DNA of 64,000 nt from Hymenobacter actinosclerus. Its GTDB lineage: Bacteria; Bacteroidota; Bacteroidia; Cytophagales; Hymenobacteraceae. The notes beneath the pieces were generated by a model. It did no database searches. It saw only the letters and a program-made list of their open reading frames with translations, and was not told the DNA's origin. A program made the position numbers and the translations under genes. Positions 1 through 7,042 of this stretch are shown here, piece after piece. Every line of letters begins with the position of its first letter. Within the stretch, counting starts at the first letter, position 1. The stretch covers positions 124,001 through 188,000 of the forward strand of contig NZ_FOHS01000001.1 in the NCBI RefSeq assembly GCF_900111515.1. The letters run 5' to 3'.

Positions 1-83
1 AGCACCAATGGGTAGGCCACGAACAGCATAAACAGCCACCGCAACACCGCCTGACCAGCTTTGAGGAAGGGATTGGTGGGCAT
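1..83 (-). CDS. N-terminus of an unidentified membrane protein (cut by window edge)
   Basis: Reading leftward from an ATG at position 83, the frame stays open to the window edge and gives about 27 residues beginning MPTNPFLKAGQAVLRW, followed by a hydrophobic run (LFMLFVAYPLV) that looks like a first membrane segment or signal anchor. It lies downstream of and in the same direction as the CdsA-like and YnbA-like genes, so it may be a third member of a phospholipid-modifying operon. An acyltransferase or phosphatase would fit that context, but too little is visible to name it. An inverted repeat separates it from the CdsA-like gene. Confidence 0.5.
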   Translation of the reverse strand, partial: MPTNPFLKAGQAVLRWLFMLFVAYPLV

Positions 84-119
84 TTGGTTGAGGAACGAGG
101 AGTTAGGATTGGGATACCA

Positions 120-238
120 TCTGTCATTCTGAGCAGCGCGAAGAATCTCGCGTGCAATGGTAACATTACTAAATGGTTACCTTAATATCAGAATATACTT
201 TGGCACGCGAGATTCTTCGCGCTGCTCAGAATGACAGA
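120..238. repeat. Inverted repeat, family A (36-bp perfect arms)
   Basis: The arms at 120-155 and 203-238 are perfect reverse complements. They enclose a 47-base AT-rich loop. The core reads GTCATTCTGAGCAGCGCGAA then GAATCTCGC. The same core returns at 16671-16783 and, in variant form, at 1231-1333. It lies between two genes pointing the same way and has no T-tract of the usual terminator kind. Confidence 0.9.
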
Positions 239-254
239 CGGTTTTCTAGCTTCT

Positions 255-1187
255 TTAATAATAGAAGTAATAAATGAAGTGGAAGAACAGCGGCGCGGTG
301 TAGGTAAGGGAATCCAGCCGGTCGAGGGCGCCGCCGTGGCCGGGCAGCAGGCGACCGGAGTCTTTCACGCCGATGTCGCGCTTGATGGCGGAGATAACCA
401 CGTCGCCGGTGAAGCCGCAGAGGCTGATGAGCAGGCCCGCCAGCACCGCATCGAGGGGGCTGAACGGCGTGAGCCAGGGCGCCAGCAGCCAGGCCAGCAG
501 CGTGGTCGTGAGCACGCCGCCCAGCAGGCCTTCGAGGGTTTTATGGGGGCTTATGCGGGGCGCGATGGCGCGGCGACCAAGCAGCTTGCCCCACAGGAAT
601 TGCGCCACGTCGTTGAGCTGGGTGAGCACGAGCAGGTAGAACACCAGCATCTCGCCGCGCACCGGGCCGTGGGTTCCGGCGTGTTCGGGCAGGGCCAGCA
701 AATAGGCCAGGTGGCTGATGCTGAACACGGTGGTCATCAGGCCCCAGTGCAGGGTGCCGGCGGCCCGCAGAAATCCCCGGGTTTCGCCGGCCACCACCAT
801 GCGCAAAGGCAGCAGCAGAAACACGTACACCGGAATAAAGATGATGAACATGCCGTACCAGGCCATGTGCACCCACAGATACTGCACCGGAATGGCCAGG
901 TAAGCCAGCAGCAGCGTGGGGTTGTCGGCGGGCCGGGTGGGTACCAGCGACACGAATTCCTTGAAGCCCAGATAGCTCACGAAAGCCGTCAGGCCCAGCG
1001 CCACCAGCGGGTCGAAGCTCAGGGCCAGAAACAGCAGCCCCGCCAGCCACCACCAGGTCTGAATGCGCAGCCGCACCGACGTATAGCTACGCGCCGGATA
1101 CCGCCGAATCAGCAGCGCCGTAACGGCCGAGGCCACCACCAGCAGCGCCAGAATTCCCCCGAAAGCATACGCCAGAACGCCGTGCAT
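255..1187 (-). CDS. Phosphatidate cytidylyltransferase-like protein (CdsA/YnbB type)
   Basis: A 310-residue integral membrane protein with about eight hydrophobic segments. Near the C-terminus (about residues 266-292) it carries the CdsA signature: S-x-IKRD, KDSG, then LPGHGGALDRLD. This family makes CDP-diacylglycerol from phosphatidate and CTP in the inner membrane. The gene follows a YnbA-like CDP-alcohol phosphatidyltransferase, the same order as E. coli ynbA-ynbB, so I read it as a YnbB-type accessory paralogue rather than the housekeeping CdsA. That distinction is inference from context. The start is the ATG ahead of the first membrane segment. Confidence 0.85.
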   Translation of the reverse strand: MHGVLAYAFGGILALLVVASAVTALLIRRYPARSYTSVRLRIQTWWWLAGLLFLALSFDPLVALGLTAFVSYLGFKEFVSLVPTRPADNPTLLLAYLAIPVQYLWVHMAWYGMFIIFIPVYVFLLLPLRMVVAGETRGFLRAAGTLHWGLMTTVFSISHLAYLLALPEHAGTHGPVRGEMLVFYLLVLTQLNDVAQFLWGKLLGRRAIAPRISPHKTLEGLLGGVLTTTLLAWLLAPWLTPFSPLDAVLAGLLISLCGFTGDVVISAIKRDIGVKDSGRLLPGHGGALDRLDSLTYTAPLFFHFIYYFYY

Positions 1188-1230
1188 ATTTGTGGTGATG
1201 AGGTAAGGGAGTGAGAAGTGAGAAGCGAGA

Positions 1231-1333
1231 GGAACGTCATTCAGAGCGAAACGAAGAATCTCGCTAGGAGCCGACAGTGTGTCGTTTCGATGTCAGCACG
1301 CGAGATTCTTCGCTTCGCTCTGAATGACGTTCC
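1231..1333. repeat. Inverted repeat, family A variant (33-bp arms)
   Basis: The arms at 1231-1263 and 1301-1333 match with one mismatch. Each carries GAACGTCATTCAGAGCGAA then CGAAGAATCTCG, a variant of the core seen at 120-238. It sits in the 172-base gap between the YnbA-like and CdsA-like genes, that is, inside a probable operon. Confidence 0.88.
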
Positions 1334-1359
1334 TCCACTGACAATTGACAACTGACACC

Positions 1360-1956
1360 TTACCCCAACGCCTTGCGGGCGCGGTTGAAACAGGTGAGCA
1401 GCAGCAGCAGCGCCAGAAACCCGAAGAGGTAGTTGAGGTAGGGCCCCACCGGCAGCCCCAGGCCCACGGCCAGCGCCAGGGCGCCGAATACCACAGCCCG
1501 GTCACTCTTGCCGGCGGGGCCCTCGTAGCGGCGTTCCGTGCCCACCACCTGGCCCAGCACACCCACGAATTCGGTGAGCACGGCCAGCACCACCACCAGG
1601 CCCACCAGGGCCGCCGACGCGCCCGGCAGCAGGGCGAAGGGCGCGTACAGGGCCGCATCGGACACCACGTCGCCGGTTTCGTTGAGGATGGCGCCCAGGC
1701 GGCTTTGCTGGTTGAACTCGCGGGCCAGGAGCCCATCAATGGCGTTGAGGGCCATGCGCAGCAGCAGAAACGCGGGCAGCAGCCCCCAGGCCCAGCGGCT
1801 GCCGGGGGCCAGCCACAGCCAGCCGCCGTAGGCCACCGAAGCTGCCGCGGCCGCCACCGTTACGGCGTTGGCCGATATGCCGACGCGGTGCAGGCCAGCC
1901 AGCACTGGCCGCAGCAACTGCTGAAAAAGGGGCTTGAGTTGGTAGATAGAAGGCAT
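1360..1956 (-). CDS. CDP-alcohol phosphatidyltransferase, YnbA-like
   Basis: A 198-residue membrane protein. Residues 71-100 hold the CDP-alcohol phosphotransferase motif in modified form: N71-A-I-D74-G75-L-L-A78-R79, then G88, N92, D96 and D100. In the canonical motif (D-x2-DG-x2-AR-x8-G-x3-D-x3-D) the first and third aspartates would stand where N71 and N92 are. The stretch GAILNETGDVVSD is, from memory, also typical of E. coli YnbA, so the substitutions look like a subfamily trait rather than damage. The likely role is transfer of a phosphatidyl group from CDP-diacylglycerol to an unknown alcohol in the inner membrane. I chose the ATG at 1956 (MPSIYQLKPLF) because an upstream extension gives low-complexity, non-membrane sequence. 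Confidence 0.85.
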   Translation of the reverse strand: MPSIYQLKPLFQQLLRPVLAGLHRVGISANAVTVAAAAASVAYGGWLWLAPGSRWAWGLLPAFLLLRMALNAIDGLLAREFNQQSRLGAILNETGDVVSDAALYAPFALLPGASAALVGLVVVLAVLTEFVGVLGQVVGTERRYEGPAGKSDRAVVFGALALAVGLGLPVGPYLNYLFGFLALLLLLTCFNRARKALG

Positions 1957-2199
1957 GGCGGAAGATAGAAAACCCAGCGCCGCTTGCACGGCGGCCAGGT
2001 GAGAAGGCTGTGCAAAAGTGCCGCAACGCCAGTCCGCACGCAAAGCAGAAAGGTTGTAGCGCAGACTTCTGGAATATGGATTCAATCCGATAAAAACATG
2101 CTATCCATTGTCTGTCACCAGAAAACAAAGGACTCTATCAGACTTTACAGCAATACTTTCGGCGAGATTATAAAGCCCTCATTGCCGGCCGATAACCAG
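1957..2199. other. Intergenic region upstream of the YnbA-like gene
   Basis: About 240 bases lie between the YnbA-like start and the terminator of the first TldE gene. It is clearly more AT-rich than the flanking genes and must contain the promoter for the YnbA-like operon. I see no convincing operator, riboswitch or small gene in it. Confidence 0.4.
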
Positions 2200-2232
2200 A
2201 AAGCCCATCCGGCAGCTTGCCAGATGGGCTTT
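2200..2232. terminator. Rho-independent terminator after tldE copy 1
   Basis: The arms AAAGCCCATC and GATGGGCTTT surround a GC-rich loop. It lies 31 bases beyond the stop codon of the minus-strand TldE gene and is flanked by A and T runs, so it could act in both directions. Confidence 0.75.
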
Positions 2233-2262
2233 CGAACTATGAAATCAAGTCGCCCCCGGAGT

Positions 2263-3588
2263 TTATACCGCGTCCGATAAGCTCGTAAACGTGAAGTCGC
2301 GGATTTTGAGCGGGGGCACCAGGTTGCCGCCGATGCGCACCGGGCGGCCGATGGCCTCCACGTTGTTGAGCATGATAACCGGCGACTCGTTGAAGCGGAA
2401 GTTCTTGATGGGGAACTTGATCTGGCCGTTTTCGATGTAGAACGTGCCGTCGCGCGTGAGGCCGGTGTAGAGCAGCGTCTGGGGGTCCACGTCGCGGATG
2501 TACCAGAGGCGGGTGACCAGGATGCCCTTGGCGGTGCCTTTGATCAGGTCCTGCACGCTTTGGGTGCCGCCTTCCATAATCCAGTTGCCGGGGAAGGCCG
2601 TGGCGGGCTTGCCGCTTTTCTGGCCCCAGTAGCGCGAGTAGTAGAGGTTGGACACCTTCCCCTTGTCCACCCAGGTCATGCGCTTCACTGGCAGGCCTTC
2701 GCCATCGAACACGCCGCTGGGCACCTCGGCATTCAACGGGTCGGAGTAGATGGTGATGCGCTCATCGAAGAGCTTCTCGCCCACTTTATTTCCGCCGCCT
2801 TTTTTGCTGAGGAACGAGCGGCCCTCGTCGGCCTCGCGGGCCCCGAGGCTGTACATGAGGTTGTTGAGCAGCCCCTCATCCGAAGCCAGCGCGGCGGGCT
2901 CCAGAATGACGGTATACTTGCCGGGCTCCAGGGCCTTGGCGTTGCGCGAGCCGGCGGCTTTGTCGGCCGCCAGCTGGGTCAGGTTTTTGGCGTTGAATTT
3001 GGCCGCGTCGGTGTAGTCGGCCGTGGCGTAGCCCGAGCCGGTGCCGTCGGGCGTGCGCACCGTGATGCTGAAATCGACGTTCGTGCTCTGCTGGTAGGCC
3101 TCCAGGCCCTTGTTGTTGCGCAGGGCCCGGAAGTAGGCGCCGTCTTCGAGGTAGCCGGCGGCCGTCAGGCCCTTGGCGGCGCACAGTGCGATACTGTCGC
3201 CGGCCGCCTGGGCCCGGAAATCGGGGGTGATGGCGGCGGTGCTGGCGGCGTAGGCCGTGGGCGTGAGGTACTGCTGGGGCCCGAGCAGGGGCATGTACTC
3301 GGCATCTTCGGGGGCGAGGCGCGCAATTTCTTCGGCCCGCTGCACGCAGCGGCGCAGCGTGGCATCGTCGAACTCGTTGCAGGTGGCCACGCCCGAGCGT
3401 TTGCCGAAGCGCGACTCCACGGCCAGGCTCACGTTGTCGGTGGCCCCGGCCGTGCTCACCGAGTTGCGGGCGTAGCGCACGTTGCCGGTGGTGCGCCCGC
3501 TCAGGCTGGCCTGGCACTCATCAGCTTTGCTGAAGCTCAGCACCTTCTTCAGGATGCCCTGGGCTTCGTCTTTGGAAAGAATAGCCAT
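2263..3588 (-). CDS. TldE/PmbA-family metalloprotease subunit, copy 1
   Basis: A 441-residue protein starting MAILSKDEAQGILKKVL. It has the length and layout of the TldE/PmbA family: an N-terminal alpha/beta domain with the CxxRxxN-like nonpolar repeats and a C-terminal beta-rich domain ending in TFTSLSDAV. It lacks the HExxxH zinc motif, as TldE proteins do. With TldD it would form a heterodimeric protease that digests unfolded or modified peptides. In other bacteria the pair matures microcin B17 and degrades CcdA. It lies downstream of TldD copy 1 in the same direction and is closely similar along its whole length to the second copy at 5605-6939. There is no signal peptide. Confidence 0.9.
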   Translation of the reverse strand: MAILSKDEAQGILKKVLSFSKADECQASLSGRTTGNVRYARNSVSTAGATDNVSLAVESRFGKRSGVATCNEFDDATLRRCVQRAEEIARLAPEDAEYMPLLGPQQYLTPTAYAASTAAITPDFRAQAAGDSIALCAAKGLTAAGYLEDGAYFRALRNNKGLEAYQQSTNVDFSITVRTPDGTGSGYATADYTDAAKFNAKNLTQLAADKAAGSRNAKALEPGKYTVILEPAALASDEGLLNNLMYSLGAREADEGRSFLSKKGGGNKVGEKLFDERITIYSDPLNAEVPSGVFDGEGLPVKRMTWVDKGKVSNLYYSRYWGQKSGKPATAFPGNWIMEGGTQSVQDLIKGTAKGILVTRLWYIRDVDPQTLLYTGLTRDGTFYIENGQIKFPIKNFRFNESPVIMLNNVEAIGRPVRIGGNLVPPLKIRDFTFTSLSDAV

Positions 3589-3628
3589 GTATTGCTATGT
3601 TGATGTGTGGACGCTCCGTTTTGGCGTA

Positions 3629-3765
3629 CGCCTCACCCCCTAGCCCCCTCTCCGAAAAAGGAGAGGGGGGACTAGCTTTTAGATTTCTAGAACTAAACTG
3701 GTCAGAGCAAGCTAGAATCTAGTCTCCCTCTCCTTTTTCGGAGAGGGGGTTAGGGGGTGAGGCGC
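3629..3765. repeat. Inverted repeat with CCCTCTCC/GGAGAGGG core (about 46-bp arms)
   Basis: The arms are CGCCTCACCCCCTA-type sequence followed by CCCTCTCCGAAAAAGGAGAG, and their reverse complement, with a few mismatches. Each arm is itself a small palindrome. It fills the gap between TldD copy 1 and TldE copy 1, which point the same way. Confidence 0.88.
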
Positions 3766-3779
3766 AACGCCAGAACAGC

Positions 3780-5429
3780 TTAAATTTTCCGGGCAGTATT
3801 GATGACGTTCACGTTGTTGAAGCGCGTAGTGGCCGAGCCGTGGCTGACGGCCGAGCTCTGGCTGGGCTGGCCTTTGCCGTCGTTGAAGAAGCCCGCCAGC
3901 CGGTAGTCCGACTGGTCGCAGGAGCCGGCGCAGGAGTTCCAGAACTCCAGCGTGTTGGTCTGGTAGGCCACGTCTTCGAGCATTTCGGTGATTTTGCCTT
4001 TCTCGATGGCATAGAACACCTGGCCCCCGAACTGGGAGTTGTAGCGCTGCTGGTCGATGGAGAACGAGCCGTTGCCGGCAATGTAGATGCCCTTATCCAC
4101 CCCCTTCACCAGCTCATCGACGCTCATTTTGGAGGTGCCGGGCTTGAGGCTGATGTTGGGCATGCGCTGGAACTGCACATCCTGCCACGACTGGGAGTAG
4201 CAGCAGCCATCCGATTCCTTCTGACCCACAATCAGGGCCTGGTCGCGGATTTTCTGGTAGTCCACCAGCTTGCCCTCGTCAATAATTTTCCACTCCTTGG
4301 TTTTCACGCCCTCATCATCCCAGCCCACGGCGCCCAGCGAGTAGGGCTGAAGCTTGTCGGCCATGATGTTTACCTGCTTCGAGCCGTAGGGCTGGCCCTT
4401 GGCCTTCCACTCCAGCGTAGCGAAGGAGGTGCCGGCGTAGTTGGCCTCGTAACCCAGCACCCGGTCGAGCTCCGTGGGGTGGCCCACGCTCTCGTGGATG
4501 GTCAGGCCCAGGTGGTGCGGGTCGAGCACGAGGTCGTATTTGCCGGGCACCACCGATTTGCAGGTGAGCTTCTGCTTGGCCTGCTTGGCGGCGCGGGCAG
4601 CGTCTTCGAGCATGTCGTAGCTGTTCTTGTAGCCAATCACGTCGGAGCCCTGGGGGCCGGCCACCTTGTCTTCGGCTTTGGCGCTGAGGTACTCGTAGCC
4701 CATGCCCATCGGCGCACTCAGGGCCGAGCGCGAGCGGAATTTGCCACTGCCGCGGTCCACCACCGTCACGCCGAACGTGGGGAAGATGCGGTGAATATCC
4801 TGGTCGATGTAGGAGCCGTCGGTGCTGGCGAAGTACTTCTGCTCGTTCACGGCAAACAGCACCGAATTCACGAACGAGGCGCCGTTGCTCAGGGCCGCGG
4901 CGTTGGTGGCCAGCAGCAAATCCACCTTGTCTTTAATCGGCACCTCGAAGGCGTTGATTTTGATGGGCGCCTTCCACGAAACCTCCCCGAAGCCCTTTTG
5001 CGGGGCCAGCTGCACCTGTTCTTTCTGCACCTTGCTGTTGGCCTTGGCAATCTGCACGGCCAGCTGGGCGGCCTTGGCAATGCCCGCGTCGGTTACGGTA
5101 TTGGTGGCCGCGAAGCCCCAGGTGCCGTTGGCAATCACGCGCACGCCCACCCCAAAGCTTTCGGAGCTGACGATGTTCTGCACCTGCTTTTCGCGGGTGA
5201 ACACGCCCTGGTTGAGGTAGCGCCCGATGCGCACGTCGGCGTAGGAGGCGCCGGCCGCGCGGGCGGCGTTCAGGGCCACATCGGCCAGGCGCTTTTTGGC
5301 GGCCACATCCAGGCCCGGCTCCAGCAGGCGCATGGGGTCCACAAGGTCGCCGGCAAAGCCGGGAATAACGGGCAGCCACAGGGCGCCGGCAGCCAGGCCC
5401 GTCAGGCCCACAAAGTCACGTCTCTTCAT
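3780..5429 (-). CDS. TldD-family metalloprotease with twin-arginine leader, copy 1
   Basis: A 549-residue protein. The N-terminus MKRRDFVGLTGLAAGALWLP has a paired arginine, a hydrophobic stretch and a following GFAGD, which looks like a Tat export signal. The TldD zinc motif is intact: H312-E313-S-V-G-H317 within LTIHESVGHPTE. Family members use this site to cut extended peptides. The C-terminal region contains WNSCAGSCD, whose cysteines may provide the third zinc ligand. The partner TldE downstream (2263-3588) has no leader, so either the complex is not co-exported or the leader is not used. The paralogue at 7041-8690 has exactly the same length. Confidence 0.9.
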   Translation of the reverse strand: MKRRDFVGLTGLAAGALWLPVIPGFAGDLVDPMRLLEPGLDVAAKKRLADVALNAARAAGASYADVRIGRYLNQGVFTREKQVQNIVSSESFGVGVRVIANGTWGFAATNTVTDAGIAKAAQLAVQIAKANSKVQKEQVQLAPQKGFGEVSWKAPIKINAFEVPIKDKVDLLLATNAAALSNGASFVNSVLFAVNEQKYFASTDGSYIDQDIHRIFPTFGVTVVDRGSGKFRSRSALSAPMGMGYEYLSAKAEDKVAGPQGSDVIGYKNSYDMLEDAARAAKQAKQKLTCKSVVPGKYDLVLDPHHLGLTIHESVGHPTELDRVLGYEANYAGTSFATLEWKAKGQPYGSKQVNIMADKLQPYSLGAVGWDDEGVKTKEWKIIDEGKLVDYQKIRDQALIVGQKESDGCCYSQSWQDVQFQRMPNISLKPGTSKMSVDELVKGVDKGIYIAGNGSFSIDQQRYNSQFGGQVFYAIEKGKITEMLEDVAYQTNTLEFWNSCAGSCDQSDYRLAGFFNDGKGQPSQSSAVSHGSATTRFNNVNVINTARKI

Positions 5430-5493
5430 AAATCACAGATGTTGCAGATGGAAAAGATTACACAGATTCGTTCAAGTACAGATGAGGCAGCCG

Positions 5494-5604
5494 AATCACA
5501 GATGGTGCAGATGATGGGATAACGCAGATTCGTTCTGCTGAACGTTCCTTGCACTGTCACCCGAACGAATCTGCGTTATCCCATCATCCGCACCATCTGT
5601 GATT
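5494..5604. repeat. Inverted repeat (about 40-bp arms) abutting the tldE copy 2 stop codon
   Basis: The arms at about 5496-5535 and 5563-5602 differ at one position. They contain CACAGATGGTGC, GATGATGGGATAACGC and AGATTCGTTC. Degenerate copies of the CACAGATG and CAGATTCG words also occur just outside the left arm at 5433-5490. The right arm runs up to the stop codon of the minus-strand TldE gene. Confidence 0.88.
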
Positions 5605-6939
5605 TTAGACGGCGTCCGACAGGCTGGTGAAGGTGAAGTCGCGGATTTTGAGCGGGGGCACGAGGTTGCCGCCCACGCGCACGGGCTTGCCGATGGCTTC
5701 GAGGTTGTTGAGCATGATAATCGGGCTCTCGTTGAAGCGGAAGTTCTTCACCGGGAACTTGATTTGGCCGTTTTCGATGTAGAACGTGCCGTCGCGGGTC
5801 AGGCCGGTATAAAGCAGCGTCTGGGGGTCGACGGGGCGGATATACCACAGGCGCGTGACCAGGATGCCCTTTTGGGTGCTCTTAATCAGGTCCTGCACGC
5901 TTTGGGTGCCGCCTTCCATAATCCAGCCGCCGGGGCGCGGAATGTCGGGAATGCCGGCTTTTTGGGCCCAGAAGCGCGAGGAGTAGAGGTTTTTCACTAC
6001 GCCCTTTTCAATCCAGGTCATCTTCTGCTGGGGCCGGCCGTCGCCCGAGAAAACCAGGTCGGGCACCTCGGCGTTGGCGGGGTCGGAGTAGATGGTCACG
6101 CGCTCATCGAAGAGCTTCTCGCCCTTGCGGTTGCCGCCGCCTTTTTTGCTCAGGAACGAGCGGCCTTCGTCGGCGTTGCGGGCGTCGAGGGCGCTCATCA
6201 GCGCCTGCATCAGCGAGGCATCGGTGTTGGCTACCAGCGCGGCGGGCTCCAGAATGACGGTGTACTTGCCCGGCTCCAGGGCCTTGGCATTGCGCGAGCC
6301 GGCGGCCTTATCGGCCGCAATGCGGGTCAGGGTTTTAGCGTCGAACTTGCTGGCGTCGTTGTAGTCAGCCGTGGCGTAGCCCGAGCCGGTGCCGTCGGGC
6401 GTGCGCACCGTGATGCTGAACTCCAGGCCCGATTGCTGCTGGTAAGCCTCCAGGCCCTTGCTGTTGCGCTTGGCCACAAAGCCCGCCGAATCGTTGAGGA
6501 AGGCCGCCGAACTGAGCTTGCGCTCCTCGCACACGGCCATGCTGTTGCCCACCTGGGCGGCGCGGTAGTCGGGCGTGATGTCGGCCGTGGCCTTGGCGAA
6601 GCTGGCCGTGGCGGGCAGATACTTCTGGGGCCCGAGCAGGGGCATGTACTCGGGGCTTTCGGGGGCGAGGCGGGCAATTTCCTCGGCCCGCTGCACGCAG
6701 GTGCGCAGCGTGGCGTCGTCGAACTGGTTGCAGGTAGCCACGCCCGAGCGTTTGCCGAAACGGGCTTCCACCGCCAGGCTCACGTTGTCAATGCCGCCGC
6801 TGGTGCTGATGGCGTTGCGCGCCGAGCGCACGTTGCCGCCCGACTGCCCGCTAAGCGTGGCTTCGCACTCGTCGGCTTTACTGAAGCCGAGCACTTTCTT
6901 AAGGATTGCCTGGGCTTCGGTCTGGGAAAGAATGGCCAT
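5605..6939 (-). CDS. TldE/PmbA-family metalloprotease subunit, copy 2
   Basis: A 444-residue paralogue of the protein at 2263-3588. It has the same start (MAILSQTEAQAILKKVLGFS), the same C-terminus (IRDFTFTSLSDAV) and high similarity throughout. The main differences are short insertions in the middle. It lacks the zinc motif and a leader, as expected for TldE. It lies downstream of TldD copy 2 and upstream of TldD copy 1, so the order on the minus strand is tldD2-tldE2-tldD1-tldE1. This fits tandem duplication of a two-gene unit. Whether each TldE pairs only with its neighbour cannot be seen. Confidence 0.9.
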   Translation of the reverse strand: MAILSQTEAQAILKKVLGFSKADECEATLSGQSGGNVRSARNAISTSGGIDNVSLAVEARFGKRSGVATCNQFDDATLRTCVQRAEEIARLAPESPEYMPLLGPQKYLPATASFAKATADITPDYRAAQVGNSMAVCEERKLSSAAFLNDSAGFVAKRNSKGLEAYQQQSGLEFSITVRTPDGTGSGYATADYNDASKFDAKTLTRIAADKAAGSRNAKALEPGKYTVILEPAALVANTDASLMQALMSALDARNADEGRSFLSKKGGGNRKGEKLFDERVTIYSDPANAEVPDLVFSGDGRPQQKMTWIEKGVVKNLYSSRFWAQKAGIPDIPRPGGWIMEGGTQSVQDLIKSTQKGILVTRLWYIRPVDPQTLLYTGLTRDGTFYIENGQIKFPVKNFRFNESPIIMLNNLEAIGKPVRVGGNLVPPLKIRDFTFTSLSDAV

Positions 6940-6952
6940 GTTTTTAGTTATC

Positions 6953-7042
6953 TAAGCTGTTAGCTGATGGCTATTAGCTATTAGCTTTTCGCTGGGCTTC
7001 CTGCACGGAAGCTGACAGCTAACAGCTAATAGCTAACAGCTT
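6953..7042. repeat. Inverted repeat built from GCTATTAGCTGTTAGC words
   Basis: The left arm (from 6953) and right arm (to 7042) both consist of the short word AGCT-GTTAGCT or AGCTATTAGCT repeated several times, so several registers of pairing are possible. It occupies the whole 101-base gap between TldD copy 2 and TldE copy 2. The same word family is found at 51333-51411. Confidence 0.85.

Noticed and set aside
120..238. The 36-bp inverted repeat as terminal repeats of an insertion sequence
   Set aside because: The arms are only 47 bases apart, no transposase reading frame is present and I see no target duplication.
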